This document shows, piece after piece, positions 18,451-25,921 of a DNA stretch of 40,176 nucleotides. The notes below the pieces were generated by a model. That model was not told where the DNA came from. It saw nothing but the letters and a program-made list of their open reading frames with translations, and did no database searches. Source of the stretch: Methanobacteriota archaeon (GTDB lineage Archaea > Thermoplasmatota > Thermoplasmata > Thermoplasmatales > Aciduliprofundaceae); assembly GCA_013154005.1 (NCBI GenBank), contig JAADDK010000065.1, positions 1-40,176 on the forward strand, given 5' to 3'. How positions within the stretch are numbered: position 1 is the first letter of the stretch; each line of letters starts with the position of its first letter. Both the position numbers and the translations under genes were made by a program.

Positions 18451-19365
18451 ATGTACCTTGAAGCAGTTAATCTGACCAAGCGGTATGGTAAGTTTTACGC
18501 ACTTAACGACCTGAACGTGAAAGTCGAAGGCTCTAAATGTGTGGGCTATCTGGGGCCGAACGGTGCTGGCAAGACCACGACCCTGAAGCTTTTCACCTCC
18601 TTGCTCAGGCCCACAAGAGGTGAGGCGATAATAAACGGGCACAGCGTTCAAAAAGATAAGGTACAGGCGCTCAAAGATGTGGCTGCGGTGGTGGAGACGC
18701 CCGAACTCTATCCCACGTTCACACCCGAGGAAATTCTTCAGATGTCCTGTGCGCTGAGAAGCGTGAATAAATGCGATATCAAGCATGCTTTGGAAGAGGT
18801 GGGCATGTACGAGTGGCGAAACAAGAGAGTGGGCAAGTTTTCAAAGGGAATGAAACAGCGCATCGCGCTGGCCGCCGCGCTGGTGGGCAATCCTGAGATA
18901 CTGATTCTTGACGAGCCCACGTCCGGCATGGACCCGCGGGGCATGGCGGAGATTCGCGAGGTTATTCGCAACATGAAAAAATCTCAGCGCTTGATTTTCA
19001 TGTCCTCGCATCTCTTATCGGAGGTGGCGGAAGTCTGCGATGAGGTAATAATGATCGACCGTGGCAAGTTCGTGCTGCATTCTTCCATGGATGATGTGAT
19101 TAAAAGATTCGGCGGAAACAGTGTGTACGTTACCGTTCTGGAGATGCCAGATATGGCGAAGATTGAGAGCATTCCCGGCGTGAAAAGCGTGGAAAAAGTA
19201 TCCGAAAATCGGCTTAATATCGTGTATGAGCCGGGCGAGGATGCGCAGTACAGGATTTTGAAAGAGCTGATTTATGCAGGAGTTAAGGTTACAGAGTACA
19301 ACGCAGCCAAGCAGATGCTTGAAAATGCATATCTCAAGTTGATTGGAGGCGATAGAAATGATTGA
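18451..19365 (+). CDS. ABC transporter ATP-binding protein, second pair
   Basis: A 304-residue ABC-2 exporter ATPase and paralogue of the one at 16666. It has Walker A GPNGAGKTT, FSKGMKQRIALA, Walker B EILILDEPTSGMDPRG and SSHLLSEVAEV. The C-terminal 85 residues differ strongly from the first copy, suggesting different regulation or partner. The track start 18442 is a GTG inside the Shine-Dalgarno region, so ATG 18451 is preferred. Its end overlaps the next permease by 8 nt. Confidence 0.94.
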   Translation: MYLEAVNLTKRYGKFYALNDLNVKVEGSKCVGYLGPNGAGKTTTLKLFTSLLRPTRGEAIINGHSVQKDKVQALKDVAAVVETPELYPTFTPEEILQMSCALRSVNKCDIKHALEEVGMYEWRNKRVGKFSKGMKQRIALAAALVGNPEILILDEPTSGMDPRGMAEIREVIRNMKKSQRLIFMSSHLLSEVAEVCDEVIMIDRGKFVLHSSMDDVIKRFGGNSVYVTVLEMPDMAKIESIPGVKSVEKVSENRLNIVYEPGEDAQYRILKELIYAGVKVTEYNAAKQMLENAYLKLIGGDRND

Positions 19366-20155
19366 AGTGCATAAGGTTCTATCTCTTTACAGGTTTCAAA
19401 TTCTGTGGCACAAGAGAAGCATGGCGCTCTGGATTTTGCTTTTGCTCACTCTCGCCGTGGTCGCAGGCATTATCTTCGAGCCGTATCTGTTAAATCCCCG
19501 TGCCCACGTATCCGTTCACTCTGTGGCTGAGAGCCTGTCTGGCGGTTCTACGTTTGTGATACTGCTTGCCGCGCTGTTTCTCGGCTCAGATGCGCTATCG
19601 CGTGAGTTTCAGAGAAAAACTGCGTATTTCCTGTTACCCACTCCTGTTAAGCGAGTTACGATATTGACCGCCAAGTTTCTGGGCACGTATATAGTGTCCG
19701 GAGTGTTGCTGCTCATTTACTTTGGAGTGGGTGCCGGATACATGGCTGTTGCGTACCATGCTGTGCCTGTGCGATATTTTGCCTCAATGGCGCTTGCGTA
19801 TCTGTATCTTGCGAGTCTGCTCGCGTTTACGTACATGTTCTCTGCGGTGTTTGATAGCGGTGCGGCAGTGGCCACGTTGATTTTCATGATTGTAATCTTT
19901 GGAAATGTGGTTATATTCCTGGTGGAGAACGTGATGCACATAGAGCCGTGGTTCTGGCTGTGGTACGGCACCGGGATAATCACTCTTGTGTATGCGGGCA
20001 GCTATATCGGTGATTATTCGCATATTTCCCTGGGACCCATGGGCAATACCACGTACAATCCCTACATTTGGGAGGGCATTTTGATAATGCTCGGATACTT
20101 CATCATCTCATTCCTAGTTGCGGCGTGGTGCTTTGAGCGGAAGGAGCTGCGATGA
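19358..20155 (+). CDS. ABC-2 family transporter permease, second pair
   Basis: A 265-residue membrane protein with six predicted helices and the segment LSREFQRKTAYFLLPTPVKR that matches the first permease. ATG 19358 is preferred to 19343 because GGAGGCGATAGAA precedes it and the upstream codons fall within the ATPase end. It is translationally coupled to the second ATPase by an 8-nt overlap. It is the last gene of the exporter cluster; the isopentenyl phosphate kinase promoter follows at once. Confidence 0.85.
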   Translation: MIEVHKVLSLYRFQILWHKRSMALWILLLLTLAVVAGIIFEPYLLNPRAHVSVHSVAESLSGGSTFVILLAALFLGSDALSREFQRKTAYFLLPTPVKRVTILTAKFLGTYIVSGVLLLIYFGVGAGYMAVAYHAVPVRYFASMALAYLYLASLLAFTYMFSAVFDSGAAVATLIFMIVIFGNVVIFLVENVMHIEPWFWLWYGTGIITLVYAGSYIGDYSHISLGPMGNTTYNPYIWEGILIMLGYFIISFLVAAWCFERKELR

Positions 20156-20176
20156 TTGAGGCTATTCTGGGCAATT

Positions 20177-20184
20177 TTTATATT
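20177..20184 (+). promoter_or_regulatory. TATA box of the isopentenyl phosphate kinase operon
   Basis: TTTATATT is centred about 26 nt before ATG 20206. It predicts a leaderless mRNA and rejects the track start at 20152. Confidence 0.6.
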
Positions 20185-20205
20185 ATTTTTTACACTTTCC
20201 CGCGT

Positions 20206-20928
20206 ATGTTCGTTTTGAAGATAGGCGGTTCTGCGCTCACCGACAAAAAAACAGGCACGATTTTTGTGAATGAAGTTGCAGAGCGTGTGGCAAGGGAGCT
20301 GAATGATGAGCAGTGTGTGATAGTTCATGGTGTGGGTTATGTGGGCCACAAACTGGCAAAGCAGCATTCACTGCATCTGGGTCTGCAGGATAACCAGCTC
20401 GCGTGGGCGCGGCTCAGAGTTGAGGTTAAAAAGATGACCCGAATCATTGTTGAGAAGCTTGTGGAGCATGGCGTGCCCGCGGTGGAGGTCTCCTCCGCAG
20501 ATATTATGCGAGCCAGTAATGGTAAGCTTGTGAGCTTTGATGTGAGCATCATCGATGAGTTTGTGAAAAAGGGCTTTGTTCCAGTAATGCATGCCGACGG
20601 TGCGCTGGACGATGTTCGCGGGTTATCTGTCATTTCTGGCGATACCATTGTTACGGAACTCGCCCTGAAACTGGGTGTTTCACGCATAATTTACGGCACG
20701 GATGTGGACGGAATTTACGATGTGGAGGGTAAGGTGATTCCTGAAATACATGAGCTGTCCTCGGTTGAACTCTGGGAGGTTGACGACTTTTCTGGAGGCA
20801 TGAGAAAGAAAATAGAAGAGGCGCTGCGTTTGAAAAATGTAGATGTGCAGGTGATTAATCTCCGAAAAGACGGTGCACTGGCCGATGTGCTCGCTGGCAG
20901 ACATGCTGGCACACTCATAAGGAGGTGA
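20206..20928 (+). CDS. Isopentenyl phosphate kinase
   Basis: A 240-residue amino-acid-kinase-fold enzyme that converts isopentenyl phosphate to isopentenyl diphosphate in the archaeal mevalonate route to ether lipids. The N-terminus LKIGGSALTDKKTGT carries the catalytic lysine loop. The phosphate-binding segment reads VHGVGYVGHKLAKQHSL, with the family's active-site histidine kept but the usual GGGSFGH glycine/SF pattern altered. SGDTIVTELAL and GTDVDGIYDVEG are nucleotide-site signatures. ATG 20206 is supported by the TATA box. Its stop lies within the Shine-Dalgarno region of the next gene. Confidence 0.88.
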   Translation: MFVLKIGGSALTDKKTGTIFVNEVAERVARELNDEQCVIVHGVGYVGHKLAKQHSLHLGLQDNQLAWARLRVEVKKMTRIIVEKLVEHGVPAVEVSSADIMRASNGKLVSFDVSIIDEFVKKGFVPVMHADGALDDVRGLSVISGDTIVTELALKLGVSRIIYGTDVDGIYDVEGKVIPEIHELSSVELWEVDDFSGGMRKKIEEALRLKNVDVQVINLRKDGALADVLAGRHAGTLIRR

Positions 20929-20932
20929 GACC

Positions 20933-21610
20933 ATGAGTCTGTGGATTGATATTGGAATTGGTGTGGCAGAACTGATTTACACATTCATAATAGTGTTCGT
21001 TATGGACGCTGCTGTGCGGCGCGGGTTTCCTCAGGACGTGTCGAGAAAGATAGTGCACATGTGGGCCGGCGGGCTCGTTGTGTTCTGGTTTTTTTACACG
21101 ACTCCCTACGGAAAGTACATATTCATGGCCACGCCTGCGCTGTGGGTGCTGCTTCTGGTGCTCACTGCACTTACCAAAGATGAAAATGATCCCACTGTGA
21201 AGAGCATGACGCGCACGGGCAACCCCAAAGAGCTGCTTCTGGGCGTGCTTTTCTTTCCGCTGATGCTCGTGATTATGACGTTTCTGGCGTATCGCACGCT
21301 TCCGGGTGCAGTTGCCATAGCCTCGGTGGGTTTTGGAGACGGCATTGCTCCCATATTCGGCAAGTACTGGGGCAAACACAAGTATCGTGTTGTGGGCAGG
21401 GTTAAAAGTATCGAGGGCTCAATAGGCGTGTTTCTGGGCACGTTCATTGTCTCCGAGCTCATAGCGCTGGTGTTCTTTGGTGCACCGTATCTTTACCCGA
21501 TTCTGCTTGCATCTGCTCTGGCAGTGGTGCTTGAAGCCATCTCGCCCAGCGATGTTGACAATTTCATAGTGCCCTTCGGTGTATGGCTTCTAATGCTCTA
21601 TCTTCTCTGA
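20933..21610 (+). CDS. Polyprenol/phytol/dolichol kinase-like CTP-dependent membrane enzyme
   Basis: A 225-residue protein with about six or seven membrane helices. Family motifs are SRKIVHMWAGG near residue 37, GFGDGIAPIFGKYWGKHKY near 135, KSIEGSIGVFLGT, and the late AISPSDVDNFIVPF. This pattern belongs to the SEC59/VTE5 and CdsA-like group, which phosphorylates isoprenoid alcohols or uses CTP on lipid substrates. A strong AAGGAGGTGAG spans the upstream stop codon, so it is coupled to isopentenyl phosphate kinase. A role in isoprenoid alcohol salvage or lipid carrier phosphorylation is inferred from family and context. Confidence 0.8.
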   Translation: MSLWIDIGIGVAELIYTFIIVFVMDAAVRRGFPQDVSRKIVHMWAGGLVVFWFFYTTPYGKYIFMATPALWVLLLVLTALTKDENDPTVKSMTRTGNPKELLLGVLFFPLMLVIMTFLAYRTLPGAVAIASVGFGDGIAPIFGKYWGKHKYRVVGRVKSIEGSIGVFLGTFIVSELIALVFFGAPYLYPILLASALAVVLEAISPSDVDNFIVPFGVWLLMLYLL

Positions 21611-21623
21611 ATTTTTTGGGAAA

Positions 21624-21631
21624 TTTATTTA
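21624..21631 (+). promoter_or_regulatory. TATA box of mutL
   Basis: TTTATTTA is centred about 26 nt before the GTG at 21654, with no Shine-Dalgarno site. This supports a leaderless GTG start. Confidence 0.5.
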
Positions 21632-21653
21632 TCCCTAAATTCAATACTACACT

Positions 21654-23342
21654 GTGGTATCCAGAATCAGAGTGCTGCCAGATGCGCTGGCAAATAAAAT
21701 CGCTGCGGGTGAGGTGGTGGAGCGACCTGCGAGCGTGATTAAAGAGCTTGTTGAGAACAGCATAGATGCGGGCGCCACCAAAATTTTCATCACTGTGAGA
21801 AATGGAGGCATCAAAGAGATTCGTGTGGTGGATAACGGAGCGGGTATGAACGAAGAGGAAGCAAAACTCGCGTTTCTCCGACACGCCACCAGCAAGCTCA
21901 GCTCCGAGGAAGAGCTGTCTCGAATCACCACGCTTGGGTTCAGGGGCGAGGCGCTGCCCAGCATTGCCTCCGTGGCAAAAGTTGAGCTGTACACCCGGCC
22001 AAAAGATGCGCTGGTGGGCACGCATGTGCTCATAGAAGGCGGTGAGTTCATAAAGGTGGAGCCCGGAGGCTGTCCGCCCGGCACGAGCATCGCAGTTCGT
22101 GAGCTATTTTACAATACTCCTGCACGCAGAAAGTTTCTGAAAACGCCACGCTCGGAGTTTGCCGCGATAGTGGGCGTGGTGGAAAAGTACGTGCTTGCAT
22201 ATCCTGCCATACACATAAAGCTCATTCACAATGGACGCACTGTCATAGATGCGCCCCCCGGTAAGGATATTGACCGCATACGCTCGGTATGGGGTGCAGA
22301 TGTGGCAGATAAGATGGTTTACGTGGAAGAAGATGCCCGGGTTTCTGTGCGCGGCTACGTGTCCAAGCCATATCTGAATCGTAAAGATAGAACGAAGATT
22401 GTGGTGTTTGTAAACGGTAGATACGTGAAAAATTCCTCTTTGCAAAACTATGTGGTGCAGGGATACCGGACCCTGCTGTTCAGAGACAGCTATCCATATG
22501 CGGTGCTTCATATCACCCTTCCACCGGAAGATGTTGATGTGAACGTGCACCCTGCGAAGTATTTGGTGAAATTTAAAGATGAGCAGGAAGTAAGAAAGCG
22601 CATTGATAAAGCAATCTGGAACGCGCTCACCGTGCAGGATAACATACCGACGCAGAGCAATGTGAAAGGAGAGCGTCGAGCACCCGTGCTTGGCGAGGTG
22701 AAAAAAGAGCGCCAGATGGTATTTGAGGTCAAACAGCAGAAAAAAGAAAAGAGTCTGTTCGATTACATATCGCGTGCCCGGCTGCCGGGCTACGAGGTGC
22801 TCGGACAGTTTGATGATACTTATATAATTGTCAAATCTCGTGATGCTTTAATTATCATTGATCAGCATGCGGCTCACGAACGCATTCGCTATGAGCGGTT
22901 TCTCAGGGAAATGCATGAGAAAAAGGTGCAGAGATTAATCGAGCCTGTGGTGGTCAATCTCGCAATGAGCGATTATGAGCAGATTCTTAAAATTAAAGAT
23001 TCGCTGGCAGAGTTCGGATTGATTGTGGAAGATTTCGGAGAGGGCGCCGTGGTGGTGCGCGGTGTGCCGCCGATAGTGAAGCGTGGCGAGATTGAAGAAA
23101 TTGTGCATGATATAATCTCGCTGGGTCCGGAGGCGGTGGATAGAAAGAGAGACGAGCTCATAAAATTGATGTCGTGTAAGGGCGCAATAAAGGCGCATGA
23201 TAAATTGTCCGTGTTCGAGATGGAAGAGCTCGTTGCTCAGCTTTTAAAATGTGAGAATCCGTACACGTGCCCGCATGGCAGGCCCACAATGATAAGGTTC
23301 ACGCCTCAGGAACTGGAGAAAATGTTTAAAAGAAAAGAATAA
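21654..23342 (+). CDS. mutL: DNA mismatch repair protein MutL with endonuclease motif
   Basis: A 562-residue GHKL ATPase that links mismatch recognition by MutS to strand removal. The N-terminus has IAAGEVVERPASVIKELVEN, DNGAGM, and TLGFRGEALPSIASV. The C-terminal domain has DQHAAHERIRYE, the metal-binding motif of nicking MutL proteins, then SCKGAIKAHDKL and CPHGRPTM. It should therefore nick DNA itself, consistent with no MutH. The linker (about 320-375) is short. The GTG start fits the TATA box. Its stop lies 2 nt from the stop of convergent argF. Confidence 0.96.
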   Translation: MVSRIRVLPDALANKIAAGEVVERPASVIKELVENSIDAGATKIFITVRNGGIKEIRVVDNGAGMNEEEAKLAFLRHATSKLSSEEELSRITTLGFRGEALPSIASVAKVELYTRPKDALVGTHVLIEGGEFIKVEPGGCPPGTSIAVRELFYNTPARRKFLKTPRSEFAAIVGVVEKYVLAYPAIHIKLIHNGRTVIDAPPGKDIDRIRSVWGADVADKMVYVEEDARVSVRGYVSKPYLNRKDRTKIVVFVNGRYVKNSSLQNYVVQGYRTLLFRDSYPYAVLHITLPPEDVDVNVHPAKYLVKFKDEQEVRKRIDKAIWNALTVQDNIPTQSNVKGERRAPVLGEVKKERQMVFEVKQQKKEKSLFDYISRARLPGYEVLGQFDDTYIIVKSRDALIIIDQHAAHERIRYERFLREMHEKKVQRLIEPVVVNLAMSDYEQILKIKDSLAEFGLIVEDFGEGAVVVRGVPPIVKRGEIEEIVHDIISLGPEAVDRKRDELIKLMSCKGAIKAHDKLSVFEMEELVAQLLKCENPYTCPHGRPTMIRFTPQELEKMFKRKE

Positions 23343-23344
23343 GA

Positions 23345-24271
23345 TTAGTGGTGTATTATCCGCACCAGAATGGCTTTCTGTGCGTGCAGGCGATTTTCTG
23401 CCTCATCGAACACCACACTGTTGCGCGAATCAATCACGTCATCGGTGACTTCAAGACCCCGATGTGCGGGTAGACAGTGCATGAATATGTAGTTCTGCTT
23501 TGCATGTTTGACGAGCTCGGCGTTTACCTGGAATGGTTTGAATACTTTCATTCTCTTCTCTTTCTCTTCCTCGTCGCCCATGCTTACCCACACATCTGTG
23601 TAGACAACGTCAGCGTCCTTAACCGCTTCCACAGGATCATGAGTGATGACAATCTTGGCGCCAGTTTCGTTTGCAATTTTCTTCGCGAGGCCGGTTATTT
23701 CTTTGTTGGGCTCGTAGCCCTCCGGGCAGCCAATGTAGAAATCCATGCCCATTATGGCAGCGCCAAGCATGAGTGAGTTGGCTACATTGTTTCCGTCTCC
23801 CACGTAGGCGAATTTCAGACCTGCGAGTTCGCCTTTTTTCTCTTTTACGGTCATCAGGTCAGCGACAATCTGGCAAGGATGCTCCAGATTATCCAGTGCG
23901 TTTATCACGGGCACAGTGGCATTCTCTGCCAGTTCCACCATCATATTATGGTCATACGCACGATATACAATTGCATCAGTGTATCTGGACAGCACTTTTG
24001 CAGTGTCTGCTATGGTCTCACCGCGGCCCAGCTGCATATCTCTGGGAGAGAGGTACAGCGCGTGCCCACCAAGCTGAGTCATCGCTACTTCAAAACTCAC
24101 TCTTGTCCGGGTGCTGGGCTTTTCGAAAATCATTGCAAGGCTTCTGTTCTTCAAAACCTGCTGCATCTCTCTCTCGCCCATTTGCTGTCTGCGCTTCATC
24201 TCCAGTGCCAGGTTTATGATGTCGGGCAGTTCTTCCTTTATGTCCACTATTGAGATAAGGTCCTTTTTCAT
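23345..24271 (-). CDS. argF: Ornithine carbamoyltransferase
   Basis: A 308-residue enzyme making citrulline from ornithine and carbamoyl phosphate in arginine synthesis. The carbamoyl-phosphate site EKPSTRTRVSFE is near residue 50, and HPCQIVADLMT is near 131. TDVWVSMGDEEE and FMHCLPAHRG are ornithine carbamoyltransferase marks that separate it from aspartate carbamoyltransferase. AGGTGA lies 6 nt before ATG 24271, and a TTTAAATA box lies further upstream on the minus strand. No other arginine gene is in the window. It faces mutL tail to tail. Confidence 0.95.
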   Translation of the reverse strand: MKKDLISIVDIKEELPDIINLALEMKRRQQMGEREMQQVLKNRSLAMIFEKPSTRTRVSFEVAMTQLGGHALYLSPRDMQLGRGETIADTAKVLSRYTDAIVYRAYDHNMMVELAENATVPVINALDNLEHPCQIVADLMTVKEKKGELAGLKFAYVGDGNNVANSLMLGAAIMGMDFYIGCPEGYEPNKEITGLAKKIANETGAKIVITHDPVEAVKDADVVYTDVWVSMGDEEEKEKRMKVFKPFQVNAELVKHAKQNYIFMHCLPAHRGLEVTDDVIDSRNSVVFDEAENRLHAQKAILVRIIHH

Positions 24272-24305
24272 TGAAGTTCACCTCTGGCGGAAAATCTCAA
24301 TGGAG

Positions 24306-24313
24306 TATTTAAA
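24306..24313 (-). promoter_or_regulatory. TATA box of argF
   Basis: TTTAAATA on the minus strand predicts a start near 24283, at the edge of the AGGTGA Shine-Dalgarno site. Confidence 0.4.
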
Positions 24314-24319
24314 TATTTG

Positions 24320-24530
24320 TCAGCGTCCGGTTTTTATGGTATTGTTAGTATGATATTTTATCCTGATTTTTTGTTACTCATGCAAACATTAATCCGTATG
24401 AATGTGTGAGAGGAAATCATTGATTTACTAATTAATATCTCATTATTTTGTTAATTTTCCGGCAGTTAACTTTATATGTTTCATCAGAGCTGTCCAAATG
24501 TGCACATTGATTTTAAATAACGCAAATCTT
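24320..24530. other. A+T-rich intergenic region between argF and the zinc-ribbon gene
   Basis: No ORF of note is seen. It holds several TATA-like elements on the plus strand (CTTTATATG near 24470, TTTAAATA at 24512) and a 12-bp perfect palindrome at 24497. No tRNA or clear snoRNA-type box pair was recognised. Confidence 0.5.
24497..24508. repeat. 12-bp perfect palindrome, possible operator
   Basis: AATGTGCACATT reads the same on both strands. It lies between two TATA-like elements upstream of the zinc-ribbon gene. It could bind a dimeric regulator, but no second copy was noticed. Confidence 0.35.
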
Positions 24531-24558
24531 TATTTCCTTGGAGTGCATGGGGCACACA

Positions 24559-24768
24559 ATGGAGGAAAACAGGTGTATTATTTGTGGCAAGAAACTTCAT
24601 GATCCACTGGCAGTTTATTGTGCCGAGTGTGAATACGAATTAAAGAGAGTGCGTCTGGCTGACGAAGAGTCTCTGGAGGAGTGGGTTGATCGGATGTCAG
24701 AGTCAAGGATGTATGCTCATAACGATACAGAATTCGAAAAGATAAAAACGCTGGATGCATGGTTTTAG
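24559..24768 (+). CDS. Small zinc-ribbon protein
   Basis: A 69-residue protein with CIICGKKLHDPLAVYCAEC, two CxxC knuckles 13 residues apart, followed by a charged acidic helix. Function unknown; such small zinc ribbons often act in transcription or ubiquitin-like pathways, but nothing here decides. ATG 24559 is preferred because a TTTATTTC box is centred about 26 nt before it; ATG 24547 is possible. It overlaps the convergent JAMM gene by 4 nt. Confidence 0.65.
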   Translation: MEENRCIICGKKLHDPLAVYCAECEYELKRVRLADEESLEEWVDRMSESRMYAHNDTEFEKIKTLDAWF

Positions 24769-25133
24769 TCAATAACTTTTACTTCTATTTGTTCTGAGTC
24801 TCTGTTATATGCCATCCACGAGTCCATTGTGAATGGGTGTGCCACGATAATATGCACATCTCCCGTACGTGCAAACATCTCTCTGTCTGCTCCGGACGGT
24901 ATTGGAAATCCTGAAGGGTGCGAATGCACACTGCCCACTATGGTGAAATCTATGGGCTTGGCAATGAGATTGTAGATGACCGAGCGCCCTCCGGACAGAG
25001 TGCCGGGCAACAGGACTATTTCGTAAATGATACCATGCTTCGCTCTGAGAAATGCCCCAAATTCGTCCGGGTACGAGGATTTTGCCGATTCCATAATTAA
25101 CCGCAGCACTTTTCTTCTGATTTTCCATGTCAT
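24765..25133 (-). CDS. JAMM/MPN-domain metalloprotease-like protein
   Basis: A 122-residue single JAB1/MPN domain. The catalytic glutamate is in YPDEFGAFLRA near residue 24, and the metal motif HSHPSGFPIPSGAD matches HxHx7SxxD exactly. Archaeal relatives remove ubiquitin-like SAMP tags or process sulfur carriers. The substrate here is not evident and no ubiquitin-like gene is in the window. Its start overlaps the nadK stop by 4 nt, so it is the third gene of an IMPase-nadK-JAMM operon. Confidence 0.85.
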   Translation of the reverse strand: MTWKIRRKVLRLIMESAKSSYPDEFGAFLRAKHGIIYEIVLLPGTLSGGRSVIYNLIAKPIDFTIVGSVHSHPSGFPIPSGADREMFARTGDVHIIVAHPFTMDSWMAYNRDSEQIEVKVID

Positions 25134-25921
25134 CTTACCAGCATCCTCCTTTTAAGTTTTGTGAAAAATTTTGAGTCAAATCTTATAAATTCCGCATAGA
25201 ATTCTGATTTTTTCACAAACACCACATCTTCTGACTTCAGGTTAACACTTTTCTGGCCGTCCAGTACGAGCACGTTCTCTTTTTTATCGGGCATTTCGAT
25301 TTTCAGTTCACCCGTGGGCACTACAAACGCACGGGTGGCGGCTTTGAACGGTGCTATGGGTACTATCACGATGCTTTCGAGCGCCGGATACAGCACGGGA
25401 CCCCCAGCACTCAGTGCGTATGAGGTAGAGCCTGTGGGTGTGGATATGATTAACCCGTCTGATCTGATTTCATCAACGCATTCGTTATTAAAATGAATTC
25501 TGTAATTTCTGAGCTTTGCGATCTCTGAGGTATGTATTACCACCTCGTTCACGCAGTCGTAAAGGCGCTCTTTGTTCTTCCACACGGCAAGCTTCATTCT
25601 TCTGTCAATTATGTAGTCACCGTTTTCTATTCTCTCTATAGCGTCCCACAGATGCGCAGGCTCTATTTCGCTCAGAAACCCCAGCACGCCCAAATTCACA
25701 CCAAGCACAGCGCCTCTGGCGCGCTGCAGAGCAAGAAGTATAGTGCCATCTCCCCCAATGGTGATGATAATATCGGCGTTGAGTTCTTCAATTGGTGTGC
25801 CCTTCATCCCCATCTTTTCTGCCGTTTTCTGCTCGACCTCCGCACTTAGTCTTTCCATAACTTCCCGGGCCAGAGTGATGCAATCATCCCTCTCGGGATT
25901 GGCCACCACGGCAAATTTCAT
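25130..25921 (-). CDS. nadK: NAD kinase
   Basis: A 263-residue ATP- or polyphosphate-dependent kinase making NADP from NAD. GGDGTILLAL is near residue 57, CVNEVVIH near 123, and TPTGSTSYALSAGGPVL carries the substrate-binding serine/threonine loop. Length matches archaeal forms. It overlaps the upstream IMPase-family gene and the downstream JAMM gene by 4 nt each (ATGA type). In Methanocaldococcus jannaschii a NAD kinase is fused to an IMPase-like NADP phosphatase, so the neighbour is probably functionally linked. Confidence 0.94.
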   Translation of the reverse strand: MKFAVVANPERDDCITLAREVMERLSAEVEQKTAEKMGMKGTPIEELNADIIITIGGDGTILLALQRARGAVLGVNLGVLGFLSEIEPAHLWDAIERIENGDYIIDRRMKLAVWKNKERLYDCVNEVVIHTSEIAKLRNYRIHFNNECVDEIRSDGLIISTPTGSTSYALSAGGPVLYPALESIVIVPIAPFKAATRAFVVPTGELKIEMPDKKENVLVLDGQKSVNLKSEDVVFVKKSEFYAEFIRFDSKFFTKLKRRMLVR

